From positions 1-53,519 of the forward strand of contig NZ_FRBQ01000015.1 in the NCBI RefSeq assembly GCF_900142655.1: a DNA stretch of 53,519 bases. Reading direction: 5' to 3'. Below are positions 7,882 through 16,707 of this stretch, piece after piece. A program made the position numbers and the translations under genes. Position 1 is the first letter of the stretch. Each line of letters opens with the position of its first letter. Below the pieces are notes generated by a model, which saw nothing but the letters and a program-made list of their open reading frames with translations, was not told where the DNA came from and ran no database searches. The DNA is from Phytopseudomonas punonensis (GTDB taxonomy: Bacteria > Pseudomonadota > Gammaproteobacteria > Pseudomonadales > Pseudomonadaceae).

Positions 7882-8838
7882 TCAGCCGAACTGGTGACGG
7901 TACTGCATCGGGGTCAGTCCCAGGCGTTTGTCGAACATCTGCCGCATATGCCGGGTGCTGCCGAAGCCGCTGCGAAAGGCCACGGTCTTCAGCGGCAGGT
8001 CGGTGCTTTCCAGCAGTGAGCGGGCATGATCGATACGGGCATTGAGTACGAACTCCATGGGCGTCATCTGCAGCTCGCGGGTGAACACGCGGGCGAAATT
8101 GCGCACGCTCATGGCGGCCAACTCGGCCAATTGCTCAACGGTGAACGGCTCCTGAATGTTCTCCAGCACGTACTGCTGCACCCGCTCGAGCGGTGTGCTG
8201 CCCTGCCCAGCTGGCGGCAACAATGGGCTGAACTGGGCCTGGCCGCCCTGGCGCTTGATCACCACCAGCAGCACCTTGGCGACATCCAGCGCGAGCTTCT
8301 TGCCGTGGTCGTCGGCGAGGATCGACAGCGCCAGGTCGATGCCTGCCGTCACGCCGCCGGAGCTGAGCAGCTTGCCGTCCTTGGTGAACAGCTGGTCGGT
8401 TTCCAGCTGCGCCTTGGGAAAACGCTTGGCCAGGCGATCCAGGTAATGCCAGTGGGTGGTCACACGGTGGCCGTCGAGCAGCCCGGCTTCGCCGAGAATG
8501 AAGGCGCCGGTGCACACCGCGCCATGCCGCCGCGACGCCTGGGCCGCCTCGCAAAGCCAGCTATGCAGGTGCGGATGCCTGTCGTTGTAGGCGCCGGGGC
8601 CGCCCGGTACCAACAAGGTGTCGTAGGCCACCGGCGCGTCGACGGCCAGTTGCTCGGCCTGCATGACGATGCCGTTGGAGGCCCGCACGCTGAGCGACTC
8701 GGCGCCCAGGGTAACGATGCGGTAGTGATCGCTTTCGGGCAGGTAGCGGTTGGCGACCGAGAACACCTCGATGGGGCCCGCCACATCGAGCATCAACACA
8801 TCGGGGAACAACAGAATCGCGACGGTTTTCGTCGTCAT
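7882..8838 (-). CDS. GlxA-family transcriptional regulator (DJ-1/PfpI + AraC HTH)
   Basis: 318 residues from the ATG at 8838 (MTTKTVAILLFPDVLMLDVA). Residues about 1-185 form a DJ-1/PfpI domain with the nucleophile-elbow cysteine in HGAVCTGAFILGEAG, followed by HRVTTHW. Residues about 215-315 are an AraC-type double HTH (FTVEQLAELAAMSVRNFARVF, then LKTVAFRSGFGSTRHMRQMF). Family members sense amino-sugar, amine or other small metabolites; the inducer here is unknown. An earlier in-frame ATG at 8886 would add 16 residues that do not look conserved. A perfect 18-base palindrome lies 125-142 bases upstream. Confidence 0.85.
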   Translation of the reverse strand: MTTKTVAILLFPDVLMLDVAGPIEVFSVANRYLPESDHYRIVTLGAESLSVRASNGIVMQAEQLAVDAPVAYDTLLVPGGPGAYNDRHPHLHSWLCEAAQASRRHGAVCTGAFILGEAGLLDGHRVTTHWHYLDRLAKRFPKAQLETDQLFTKDGKLLSSGGVTAGIDLALSILADDHGKKLALDVAKVLLVVIKRQGGQAQFSPLLPPAGQGSTPLERVQQYVLENIQEPFTVEQLAELAAMSVRNFARVFTRELQMTPMEFVLNARIDHARSLLESTDLPLKTVAFRSGFGSTRHMRQMFDKRLGLTPMQYRHQFG

Positions 8839-8962
8839 GCAAGGTCTCGAACGCAAGGGAAAACAGCAGATGCCGTCGTAGGGCACCTGTCAGGTTTGCA
8901 AGTCTGCGTCGATTATCTAGGCATGGCAGCCGGTTAAACAGCCCCACAAGGGGTGCAGCAGC

Positions 8963-8980
8963 GCAACACTAAAGTGTTGC
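8963..8980. promoter_or_regulatory. Perfect 18-base palindrome between the GlxA- and LysR-type genes
   Basis: GCAACACT-AA-AGTGTTGC is a perfect inverted repeat with a two-base centre. The tiny centre and absence of a T run favour a protein-binding operator over a terminator, although a hairpin downstream of the LysR gene (which ends at 8990) is possible. Which protein binds is unknown. Confidence 0.4.
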
Positions 8981-8989
8981 TGGCAGGCA

Positions 8990-9892
8990 TCAGGCCGCCA
9001 TGAACGCGAGGATCTGCTCACGCAGCCAGCGTTCGGCCGGGTCCTGATCCTGGGCGGCGCGCCAGACCATGGTCAGTTGCGCCGGCACGATCTCGAATGG
9101 CGGCTCTTCCATGATCAGCCCGCCGCCCTGCACCAGCGCCTCGGCGGCGTAATCGGGGATGGTGGCGATCATGTCGGAGTTGCGCAGCAGCGCGCCCAGG
9201 CCGTTGAAATGCGGCACCGCCAGGGCGATCTTGCGGCTGCGTTCGAGGCGCGCCAGGTCCTGGTCGATGTTGCCGCACAGGTCGCCGGACATCGACACCA
9301 GCGCATGGGGCCGCGTGCAGTAGTCGTCCAGGCTCAGCGCCGGCAGGCCGTCGTCGGCACGGATGACCATGGCGCGGATATCACGCAGGCTGCGGCACTT
9401 GGCGTTGGCCGGCAACTGGGTGGTGTAGCTGATACCGATGGACACTTCGCCGGTGGCGAGCAGCCCGGGCAGCAGCAGGAAATTGGCGTTGCGCACCACC
9501 AGCACGCATTCGGGCGCCTGTTGGCGCAGGTGGGTCAGCAATTGAGGCAGCAGGCCGCACTCGACATCATCGGACATGCCGATGCGAAACACTGCGGTGC
9601 TGTTGCTTGGGTCGAAGTCGCGCACCTCGCTGATCGCCTGGGAGATGCCGTCCAGGGCAGCCGGCAGGCGGCGGAAGATTTCCAGCGCGCGGGGCGTGGG
9701 CTCCATCTCGCGGCCATTGCGCACCAGCAGAGGGTCGTTGAAGTAATCGCGCAGGCGGGTCAGCGAGGCACTGATCGCCGGCTGGCCGAGGTAGAGTTTT
9801 TCCGCCGTGCGCGTGAGGTTGCGCTCGTGCATCAGGCTTTCGAACACGACCAAGAGTTGCAGGTCGACTTTGCGCAGGTCGTTGCGGTTCAC
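8990..9892 (-). CDS. LysR-family transcriptional regulator
   Basis: 300 residues from a GTG at 9892 (VNRNDLRKVDLQLLVVFESL); GGGAG six bases before it fixes the start, and the length is normal for the family. The N-terminal winged HTH reads NLTRTAEKLYLGQPAISASLTRL, followed by the substrate-binding co-inducer domain. It lies 128 bases downstream of ycaC on the same strand and is the likely regulator of the ycaC/MFS cluster, though separate transcription from the gap is possible. Confidence 0.9.
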   Translation of the reverse strand: MNRNDLRKVDLQLLVVFESLMHERNLTRTAEKLYLGQPAISASLTRLRDYFNDPLLVRNGREMEPTPRALEIFRRLPAALDGISQAISEVRDFDPSNSTAVFRIGMSDDVECGLLPQLLTHLRQQAPECVLVVRNANFLLLPGLLATGEVSIGISYTTQLPANAKCRSLRDIRAMVIRADDGLPALSLDDYCTRPHALVSMSGDLCGNIDQDLARLERSRKIALAVPHFNGLGALLRNSDMIATIPDYAAEALVQGGGLIMEEPPFEIVPAQLTMVWRAAQDQDPAERWLREQILAFMAA

Positions 9893-10020
9893 GATGAGCT
9901 CCCGGAAAAGGCTGCGCCGAAGAAATGGAGGGGCAGCGCGCAGGAAAACCTGACGCTGCCGCCTGTTGCCCAGCAGGTGGACGCATACAGCGCCGCCCAT
10001 CCTACTCTGAGACGCGCTGC

Positions 10021-10647
10021 TTACTTGCCTTCGGTGAGTGCCGAGTAGCTGGTCATCAGGTTGCGGTAGTCCGGGATGTGGTCGGAGCAGATCTTCGCCA
10101 GGCCTTCCACGTCGTTGCGCCAGTCGCGGTGCAGCTCGCAGGCCACGGCGAACCAGTTCATCAGTTGGGCGCCGGCGGCAGTCATGCGCTGCCAGGCCGA
10201 ATCACGGCTGATCTGGTTGAAGGTGCCCGAAGCGTCGGTGACCACGAACACGTCGAAGCCTTCCTCGATGGCCGCCAGCGCCGGGAACGCCACGCAGACT
10301 TCGGTCACCACGCCGGCGATGATCAGCTGCTTCTTGCCGGTGGCCTTGATCGCCTTGACGAAGTCTTCGTTGTCCCAGGCGTTGATCTGGCCAGGGCGGG
10401 CGATGTACGGCGCGTCCGGGAACATCTCCTTCAACTCCGGTACCAGCGGGCCGTTGGGGCCGGTTTCAAAGCTGGTGGTGAGGATGGTTGGCAGGTTGAA
10501 GAACTTGGCGATGTCGGCCAGGGCCAGCACGTTGTTCTTGAACTTGTCCGGGTCGATGTCACGTACCAGCGACAGCAGGCCGGCCTGGTGGTCGACTAGC
10601 AGAACGGCGGCGTTGTCTTTGTCCAGGCGGTTGTAGGGAATGGTCAT
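10021..10647 (-). CDS. ycaC: YcaC-type isochorismatase-like cysteine hydrolase
   Basis: 208 residues, full length for YcaC-type hydrolases. Asp19 (in LLVDHQ) and the nucleophile Cys118 (in GVVTEVCVAF) sit where the family's catalytic residues are expected; I cannot place the third catalytic residue with certainty. YcaC proteins are octameric cytoplasmic hydrolases whose natural substrate is not settled. The ATG overlaps the stop of the upstream MFS gene by four bases, so the two are translated as a unit. Confidence 0.85.
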   Translation of the reverse strand: MTIPYNRLDKDNAAVLLVDHQAGLLSLVRDIDPDKFKNNVLALADIAKFFNLPTILTTSFETGPNGPLVPELKEMFPDAPYIARPGQINAWDNEDFVKAIKATGKKQLIIAGVVTEVCVAFPALAAIEEGFDVFVVTDASGTFNQISRDSAWQRMTAAGAQLMNWFAVACELHRDWRNDVEGLAKICSDHIPDYRNLMTSYSALTEGK

Positions 10648-12296
10648 GGTGAAACTCCTGTGGTTGCATGAGGGGTGTTTGAAGGGGGTTGTGGGCCACG
10701 CGGTGGCGGCACGCCGAGCAGGTGACGGATGCGTACGGCCACGCCTTCGCGCTGGTATTGGCGGGCGTTGGCTTCGATGCGTTGCTCGGCCACGGTGACG
10801 CGGCCGTGGTGGCGCAGATGTTCGAGCCAGGACGCGTCGAAGAAGAATTCCTGCCAGAGCTGCGGGTTCTCGCTGTCCTGTAGCAGGCCCCAGGAGAGCG
10901 CACCGTTACGCCGGCGCATGGCGCGCACGGCGAGCATCGCGTGGCTGAACGCCTCGGCGTTTTCCTGAGGAATGTCGTATTCCAGGGTGACCATCACCGG
11001 ACCGCGCTCGCGGTCCAGGTCGGCGCTGAGTACCGGCGCTGGCCAGTGCACCGAGGGCGCCAAATCTTCGCTGTCAGTGACCGGCAAATGGAAGCGCCAG
11101 GACAGCAGCACGCCGAGCAGCAGCATCGCCCCGCCACCGGCCAGCGCCACGCTCAGCGAGTATTCGCTGGCCAGCGAACCCCAGACGATACCGCCCAGGG
11201 CGCTGCAACCAAAGAACACCAGGATGTACACCGCCAGGGCGCGGGCCCGCACCCAGCTCGGCACCGAGGTCTGCGCCGCCACCTGCAGGCTCGACAGCAC
11301 GGCGATCCAGGCGCCGCCGCTGACCAGCATCACCGGAATCAGCAGGTAGAAGTCGCGAATGAAGGCCAGGCCGAACAGCACGGCGGCGTAGGCAACACTG
11401 GCGCCGGCGACGATCACGTCGCTGCGCAGGCGCTCGCGCAACTTGGGCAGGAACATCGCCCCGGCGATGGCACCGGCGCCGACGCAGCCGAGCAAGATGC
11501 CGAAGTCCGCCGCCGTGCCGTTCAGCTCGCGGCGCACCAGCAGCGGCAGCAGCGACATGCCGGCACTGGCGCCAACGAAGAACGCGAAGGTACGCGCCAG
11601 CACCGCCTGCAAGGGTTTGGCGCTGCGCGCATAACGCACACCGAGGCGCACTGCACCGAACAGCCGCTCGGCTGGCAGGATGCTCACCGTGGGCGTGCGC
11701 TTCCAGGCGTACAGCGCAGCGATCACCGCCAGGAACGACACGGCATTGAGGGCGAAGGTCAGCCAGGGGCCGCTGAGGCTGACCAGCACACCGGCGATGG
11801 CCGGGCCGATGGCGCGTGCCACGTTCATGCCCAGGCTGGACAGCGCCACGGCAGCAGGCAGCTCGCTCTTGCCGACCAGCTCGGGCGTCAGCGCCGACCA
11901 GGCGGGCATCATCAGCGCTGTGCCGATGCCCATGGCCAGGGTCAGCAGCAGGAGCAGCGGTACGTTCATCAAGCCGAGCAGGGTCAGGCCGGCGAGCAGT
12001 ACCGCCACGGTCGCCATCCACAGTTGCACGGTCAGCAGGTAACGACGCTTGTCGACGATGTCGGCCAGGGCGCCAGCCGGCAAAGCCAGAAAGAACATCG
12101 GCAGTGCCGCCGCCACCTGCACCATGGCCACCGCCAACGGGCTGGCCGACAGCGAGGTCATCAGCCAGCCGGCACCGACCTCGTGCATCCAGGTGCCGAT
12201 GTTCGAGGCGATGCTGGCCAGCCATAGCCAGCGAAACACTGACGTGCGCAGCGGGCTCCAGGGGCCGGCGGTGGTTGGTTGGGTGACGCTGGTCAT
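10644..12296 (-). CDS. MFS exporter with a C-terminal ABM-like domain
   Basis: 550 residues. Residues about 1-415 are an MFS_3-type (EntS-like) permease with about 12 helices, including the loop motif GALADIVDKRRYLL between helices 2 and 3. Residues about 430-525 are soluble and resemble a ferredoxin-fold ABM/quinol-monooxygenase-like domain (PVMVTLEYDIPQENAEAF, then WLEHLRHHGRVTVAEQRIEA). It lies upstream of and overlaps ycaC, so exporter and hydrolase probably act on the same or related compounds. A terminator and a REP sequence separate it from the amidohydrolase upstream. Confidence 0.85.
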   Translation of the reverse strand: MTSVTQPTTAGPWSPLRTSVFRWLWLASIASNIGTWMHEVGAGWLMTSLSASPLAVAMVQVAAALPMFFLALPAGALADIVDKRRYLLTVQLWMATVAVLLAGLTLLGLMNVPLLLLLTLAMGIGTALMMPAWSALTPELVGKSELPAAVALSSLGMNVARAIGPAIAGVLVSLSGPWLTFALNAVSFLAVIAALYAWKRTPTVSILPAERLFGAVRLGVRYARSAKPLQAVLARTFAFFVGASAGMSLLPLLVRRELNGTAADFGILLGCVGAGAIAGAMFLPKLRERLRSDVIVAGASVAYAAVLFGLAFIRDFYLLIPVMLVSGGAWIAVLSSLQVAAQTSVPSWVRARALAVYILVFFGCSALGGIVWGSLASEYSLSVALAGGGAMLLLGVLLSWRFHLPVTDSEDLAPSVHWPAPVLSADLDRERGPVMVTLEYDIPQENAEAFSHAMLAVRAMRRRNGALSWGLLQDSENPQLWQEFFFDASWLEHLRHHGRVTVAEQRIEANARQYQREGVAVRIRHLLGVPPPRGPQPPSNTPHATTGVSP

Positions 12297-12327
12297 GGCT
12301 TATCTCGTTAAAAAAGTCGGTGTCGGT

Positions 12328-12350
12328 AAAAAATGGGCACAGCCGTGCCC
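12328..12350 (-). terminator. Rho-independent terminator between the amidohydrolase and MFS genes
   Basis: On the minus strand GGGCAC-GGCT-GTGCCC is followed by A and six T. It lies upstream of the MFS start (12296) and downstream of the amidohydrolase stop (12557), suggesting that MFS-ycaC is a separate or attenuated unit. Confidence 0.7.
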
Positions 12351-12440
12351 GAGGCGGCGCAGAGGCGTCGATTAAAAAATGATTCGTCGTTAGCTACGCA
12401 AGTCCAGGCGCCTGGTACGTGCAGGCGAAACTCAGCCTTC

Positions 12441-12504
12441 CTGTGGGAGCGTGCGGGACGCCTAGTCCATGCGCGCGAATCGCGGGCATGGCCCGCTCCC
12501 ACAG
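12441..12504. repeat. REP-type palindromic repeat
   Basis: CTGTGGGAGCG at 12441-12451 is the inverse of CGCTCCCACAG at 12494-12504, with an inner GCGGGC-ATG-GCCCGC hairpin. This is the GTGGGAGC-type REP common between Pseudomonas genes. It lies in the 260-base gap between the amidohydrolase and MFS genes, which also holds a separate 12-base palindrome at 12404-12415 and no gene. Confidence 0.75.
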
Positions 12505-12556
12505 AAATCAGTCGCTCTCAAGCTCCTCGTCGGTTCCTCAGCCCTCTAAAAACGGC

Positions 12557-14527
12557 TCAGAACGCGAAGCACGAACACCCGAACGCGCCCCAGAAGCCGG
12601 CGTAATCACTCACCGGCACCTTGCTCTGCCGCGCTCGCTCATGGCTGTGGGCGTGTACCGAACAGGAGCCGATGCACTGGTGCACGGCGGCCTGCAGCGG
12701 CACGGCGGGCTTCCAGTGGCCAGGCACCTTGGCCACTGGCGACCACTCGGGCAGTACCGGCAATGGCGGCGTGCCGAACTTGTCGAACTCATCGGCGCCG
12801 TAAACCACCTTGCCGCCCACCACGGTCAGCACCGACTCGAGGTACTTGATGGCTTCCTCGGACACACTGAAGTAATCCTGGGAAAGCACCGCCACGTCCG
12901 CCAGCTGACCAATCTTGATCTGCCCCTTCTTGCCCTGCTCGCTTGAGAACCAGGCGCTGCCCTGGGTGAACAGCTGCAGCGCCACGGCGCGGGACAGGCC
13001 TTCCGGGTACAGCGCGGTGCCACCGACGGTCTTGCCGCTGACCAGCCAATACAGCGAGGTCCAGGGGTTGTAGCTGGCCACGCGGGTGGCATCGGTACCG
13101 GCGCCGACCGGCACGCCTTCGGCAAGCATGCGCTTGATCGGCGGCGTACTTTCCGCCGCCTGCTTGCCGTAGCGATCGACGAAGTATTCGCCCTGGAACG
13201 CCATGCGGTGCTGGATGGCGATACCGCCGCCCAGCGCCCTGACCCGCTCGATGTTCTTCGGGGTGATGGTTTCGGCGTGGTCGAAGAACCACGGCAGGCC
13301 GTTGAATGGGATGTCGCGATTGACCTTCTCGAACACATCGAGCATCCGCGTGATGGATTCGTCATAGGTGGCGTGCAGGCGGAACGGCCAACGGTGCTCG
13401 ACCAGGTGGCGCACCACCGGTTCCAGGTCGGCCTCCATGTTCGGCGGCAGATCCGGGCGCGGCTCGAGGAAGTCCTCGAAGTCGGCGGCGGAGAACGCCA
13501 GCATCTCGCCGGCGCCGTTGTGGCGCAGGTAATCGGTGCCCTGGCCGTAGGTGACGGTCTTGGTCCATTGCTGGAAGTCGGCGAGTTCTTCCTTGGGCTT
13601 CTGGGTGAACAGGTTGTAGGCGATGCGCACGGTGAGCTGGTCGTTGTCGGCCAGTTGCTGGATCACCTGGTAGTCGTCCGGGTAGTTCTGGTAACCGCCG
13701 CCGGCGTCGATGGCGCTGGTCAGGCCCAGGCGATTGAGCTCGCGCATGAACTGGCGGGTCGAGTTGACCTGGTATTCGAGCGGCAGCGTCGGCCCTTTCG
13801 ACAGGGTCGAGTAGAGAATCATCGCGTTGGGACGGGCGATCAGCATGCCGGTGGGCTCGCCGTTGCTGTCGCGCTGGATCTCGCCACCGGGCGGGTTGGG
13901 CGTGTCCTTGGTGTAGCCGACCACCCGCAACGCGGCGCGGTTGAGCAAGGCGCGGTCATACAAGTGCAGCAGGAACACCGGCGTATCCGGCGCCGCCTGG
14001 TTGATCTCGGCCAGGGTCGGCATGCGTTTTTCGGCGAACTGGAATTCGTTCCAGCCACCCACCACGCGCACCCACTGCGGGGTGGGCGTGCGGTCGGCCT
14101 GGGCCTTGAGCATGCGCAGGGCATCAGCCAGCGACGGCACGCCTTCCCAGCGCAGCTCGAGGTTGTAGTTTAGGCCACCACGAATCAGGTGCAGGTGGGA
14201 GTCGTTGAGGCCCGGAATGGCGGTGCGCTTGTTGAGGTCGATGACCTTGGTGGCCGCGCCCTTGGTGGCCATGGCTTCGGCATCGCTGCCTACGGCGATG
14301 AAGCGACCATCCTTGATCGCCACGGCAGTGGCCTGTGGCCGCTCGGGGTCGACGGTGTGGAATTTGCCGTTGAGCAGGATCAAGTCTGCATCGTTCATGT
14401 TGGCTCCAAATGCGTAACCGGCAGCGCCGGCGAAAGGTAAGGCGGACCACAGCGCGCCAGCCACGCCGAGCAGGCCACCGGCCGCGACGACCTGGCGGCG
14501 TTTCGGATCTTTGGGGTCATCGGTCAT
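12557..14527 (-). CDS. Exported YtcJ-like metal-dependent amidohydrolase
   Basis: 656 residues. The N-terminus DPKRRQVVAAGGLLGVAGAL is a Tat-type signal, so the folded metalloenzyme is probably exported. The core (about 45-590) is an Amidohydrolase_3 enzyme: small beta domain with DLILLNGKFHTVD, the metal ligands in GLNDSHLHLIRGG, and later RLHATYD, FDHAE and GAGTDATR. The last ~40 residues form an unusual tail with CIGSC, HAHSH and a terminal GCSC motif. The substrate is unknown. The gene starts 18 bases after the alpha/beta hydrolase, in a probable operon. Confidence 0.85.
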   Translation of the reverse strand: MTDDPKDPKRRQVVAAGGLLGVAGALWSALPFAGAAGYAFGANMNDADLILLNGKFHTVDPERPQATAVAIKDGRFIAVGSDAEAMATKGAATKVIDLNKRTAIPGLNDSHLHLIRGGLNYNLELRWEGVPSLADALRMLKAQADRTPTPQWVRVVGGWNEFQFAEKRMPTLAEINQAAPDTPVFLLHLYDRALLNRAALRVVGYTKDTPNPPGGEIQRDSNGEPTGMLIARPNAMILYSTLSKGPTLPLEYQVNSTRQFMRELNRLGLTSAIDAGGGYQNYPDDYQVIQQLADNDQLTVRIAYNLFTQKPKEELADFQQWTKTVTYGQGTDYLRHNGAGEMLAFSAADFEDFLEPRPDLPPNMEADLEPVVRHLVEHRWPFRLHATYDESITRMLDVFEKVNRDIPFNGLPWFFDHAETITPKNIERVRALGGGIAIQHRMAFQGEYFVDRYGKQAAESTPPIKRMLAEGVPVGAGTDATRVASYNPWTSLYWLVSGKTVGGTALYPEGLSRAVALQLFTQGSAWFSSEQGKKGQIKIGQLADVAVLSQDYFSVSEEAIKYLESVLTVVGGKVVYGADEFDKFGTPPLPVLPEWSPVAKVPGHWKPAVPLQAAVHQCIGSCSVHAHSHERARQSKVPVSDYAGFWGAFGCSCFAF

Positions 14528-14545
14528 GGCCGGGCACTCCGGTAA

Positions 14546-15364
14546 TCAGCGGGACACGAAGGCCAGCAGGTCTTCGTTGAGACGCTGCTGATGGGTGACG
14601 GCGAAGCCATGGGGCGCGCCTTCGTACACTTTCAGCTCGGCGCCCTTGATCATCTGCGCGGCGAGCTTGCCGGTGGTTTCGAACGGCACGATGGAATCGC
14701 CGTCGCCATGGATCACCAGGGTCGGCACGTCGACCTTGGCCATGTCGGCGCGGAAATCGGTTTCCGAGAACGCGCTCACGCAATCCACGGTGCCTTTCAA
14801 CGAAGCCAGCAAGGCGATGTTCAGCGTCTGGGTGAGCACGCCGTCAGAAATCTTGTGGCCCTTGTCGATGCCATAGAACGGTGTGGCGAAGTCCGCGATG
14901 AACTGCGCACGGTCCTTGAGCAGGCCGTCCTTGATACCGGCGAATACCGAAGCGTCGACGCCTTCGGGAAAGTCCGCCGCCTTGCCGAAGATCGGCGTGA
15001 CCGCGCCGAGCAGCGCCAGCTTGGCGACCCGCGAGGTGCCGTGGCGGCCGATATAGCGGCTGACGTCGCCGCCGCCCATGGAAAAGCCGACCAGGGTCAC
15101 GTCATGCAGGTCGAGGTGTTCGATCAGCTGGGCGATGTCATCGGCGAAGGTGTCGTAGTCATAGCCTGTCCACGGCTGGCTGGAGCGCCCGAAGCCACGG
15201 CGGTCGAAGGCGATGGTGCGGTAGCCACGGCTGCTCAGGTACTGCATCTGGTATTCCCACATGTCGGCGTCCAGCGGCCAGCCATGGCTGAACAGCACGG
15301 GCTTGCCGCTGCCCCAATCCTTGAAGTAGATCTCGGTGCCGTCACGGGTGGTGAAAGTGCTCAT
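14546..15364 (-). CDS. Alpha/beta hydrolase, non-heme chloroperoxidase / arylesterase type
   Basis: 272 residues, starting MSTFTTRDGTEIYFKDWGSG. It has the HGWP oxyanion motif, nucleophile Ser95 in GFSMGGG, Asp near 223 in HGDGDSIVP and His near 252 in GAPHGF, a complete catalytic triad. Length and motifs match the cofactor-free haloperoxidase/esterase group, whose physiological role is usually ester or lactone hydrolysis. It is the middle gene of the ABM / hydrolase / amidohydrolase run, 34 bases after the ABM gene. Confidence 0.85.
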   Translation of the reverse strand: MSTFTTRDGTEIYFKDWGSGKPVLFSHGWPLDADMWEYQMQYLSSRGYRTIAFDRRGFGRSSQPWTGYDYDTFADDIAQLIEHLDLHDVTLVGFSMGGGDVSRYIGRHGTSRVAKLALLGAVTPIFGKAADFPEGVDASVFAGIKDGLLKDRAQFIADFATPFYGIDKGHKISDGVLTQTLNIALLASLKGTVDCVSAFSETDFRADMAKVDVPTLVIHGDGDSIVPFETTGKLAAQMIKGAELKVYEGAPHGFAVTHQQRLNEDLLAFVSR

Positions 15365-15398
15365 GGCAATAACCTCTCGGGTAGGAAGGTGGGGAAAA

Positions 15399-15962
15399 TC
15401 AACGGGCGCTCAGCCAGCCCGCGCAACAGCGGGTGACCACCGGCATGATCCAGAACACCACTGGCACGACGATGCACAGGGTGATCAGCAGGTTGCTCGG
15501 CACCACCCCACCCAGGGCTGGGTAGTGCTGGAACAGGGGTAGCCACAACTGCGGGATGAGCATGGTCAGCGGGCAGATGACCAGATAAGTGAGCACCGCC
15601 TGCTTCCACTTCGGCGGCTGAGGCGCCTGGGCATGCTCGGGGGTGAACCAGAATTCGTGATCGCGGCTGACCTGAATCTGGTCGCCGCCTTCGAGCAGCG
15701 GTAACACTTCGTCGACCAGCAGGCGGCGGCGGTCTGATGCGATCCACTCGTCAAGCTGCCAGCCTTGGGCGAAACGCAGCACGGTGGTGAAACTGTCGCC
15801 CTGCTCGTCCGCACGGATCACATTGACGCCCAGGTGCCCGGTCTGCTGCTCGGCAGCGGCCAGAGCGCGCTTGAGCCAGGCCTCGTAGGCCGGCAGGCAG
15901 CCAGGACGGATCTTGTGCTGGATGACCAGGGTCACCACTTCACTAGGCTCGATGGTTGGCAT
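15399..15962 (-). CDS. ABM-domain protein with two C-terminal membrane helices
   Basis: 187 residues. Residues about 8-100 form an antibiotic-biosynthesis-monooxygenase (ABM) ferredoxin fold (VTLVIQHKIRPGCLPAYEAW; GHLGVNVIR). Residues about 118-183 hold two hydrophobic helices (VLTYLVICPLTMLIPQLWL; LLITLCIVVPVVFWIMPVV), so the ABM domain is tethered on the cytoplasmic side. It is the first gene of the hydrolase/amidohydrolase operon, and the second ABM-type domain in the cluster besides the MFS tail. Substrate unknown. Confidence 0.8.
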   Translation of the reverse strand: MPTIEPSEVVTLVIQHKIRPGCLPAYEAWLKRALAAAEQQTGHLGVNVIRADEQGDSFTTVLRFAQGWQLDEWIASDRRRLLVDEVLPLLEGGDQIQVSRDHEFWFTPEHAQAPQPPKWKQAVLTYLVICPLTMLIPQLWLPLFQHYPALGGVVPSNLLITLCIVVPVVFWIMPVVTRCCAGWLSAR

Positions 15963-16108
15963 ATCGAAGGGACGTCCCGGCGGCGAAATCGGCCCGCAAG
16001 GCCAGGGCCTGCGGCGTGACGATCAGCAAGCTCGTGGCTATATCCGACCGTGCAGCCACTATGCCGCTGCGTCGAGCGGCTTTATTGGACGTATGTGCTC
16101 AATGGTCG

Positions 16109-16130
16109 CAGCCGCCCTGCCAGGCGGCTG
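16109..16130 (-). terminator. Hairpin downstream of the DUF3592 gene
   Basis: CAGCCGCC (16109-16116) pairs with GGCGGCTG (16123-16130) around a six-base loop. It follows the stop at 16144 on the minus strand but has no T run, so it is only a possible terminator. Confidence 0.4.
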
Positions 16131-16143
16131 AAGGATGAGCGGC

Positions 16144-16533
16144 TTAGTTGAGCAGCAGCTCGACCAGCAGGAACAGCCCGGCGATGCCGCACAGCAGCAC
16201 GCCCAGCCAGAAGAACGAGGCGCCACGCTGCACCGGCGTATCGATCACCGCGCGCTTGGGGAACGCCGGATCGTAGCGTACCGGCACCGGGTCGCCTTTT
16301 CGGTAATGGCGCCAGCTGCTCATGCTGCTTTCGTGCATGTGCAGGTTGCCTTCGGCGTCGCGCCATTCGAAACGCGGGTAACGGCTCGGCGTGCTGAGCC
16401 CCCAGTCGCTGGCGATGATGCGCCCCTGCGCGCACAGCCAGTTGCGGCTGGCACGGCGCCTGGACAAGCCGATGCCCATCAGTACGGCACCGACACAACC
16501 AAACACAAGGGCGAGAAAAACGGAAACAGGCAT
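16144..16533 (-). CDS. DUF3592-domain membrane protein
   Basis: 129 residues with one membrane helix at each end (about 5-22 and 106-128) around a soluble beta-rich loop (GRIIASDW, then HYRKGDPVPVRYDPAFPKRA), the DUF3592 pattern. The loop is probably periplasmic. No function is known for the family. It is divergent from the RcnB-like gene. Confidence 0.8.
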   Translation of the reverse strand: MPVSVFLALVFGCVGAVLMGIGLSRRRASRNWLCAQGRIIASDWGLSTPSRYPRFEWRDAEGNLHMHESSMSSWRHYRKGDPVPVRYDPAFPKRAVIDTPVQRGASFFWLGVLLCGIAGLFLLVELLLN

Positions 16534-16707
16534 GACTGACTCGATTGGGGAACCTGAATAGATAGTGGCGGCGCAAAGCCTGAAGGTTCATGGAAAAAAG
16601 CTGCCGTTCGGCGGCGCGTGCAGAAGTGTCATCAGCAACGCGGTATAAGAAATCGACAGGCCGGTAGGGTGGCGAAAATTTAGGTTGAGTTTTCCGCAAC
16701 CTGTCCC

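Noticed and set aside
10941..12227. 428-codon plus frame opposite the MFS gene
   Set aside because: Gln/His/Arg-rich shadow frame; the MFS protein on the other strand is clearly real.
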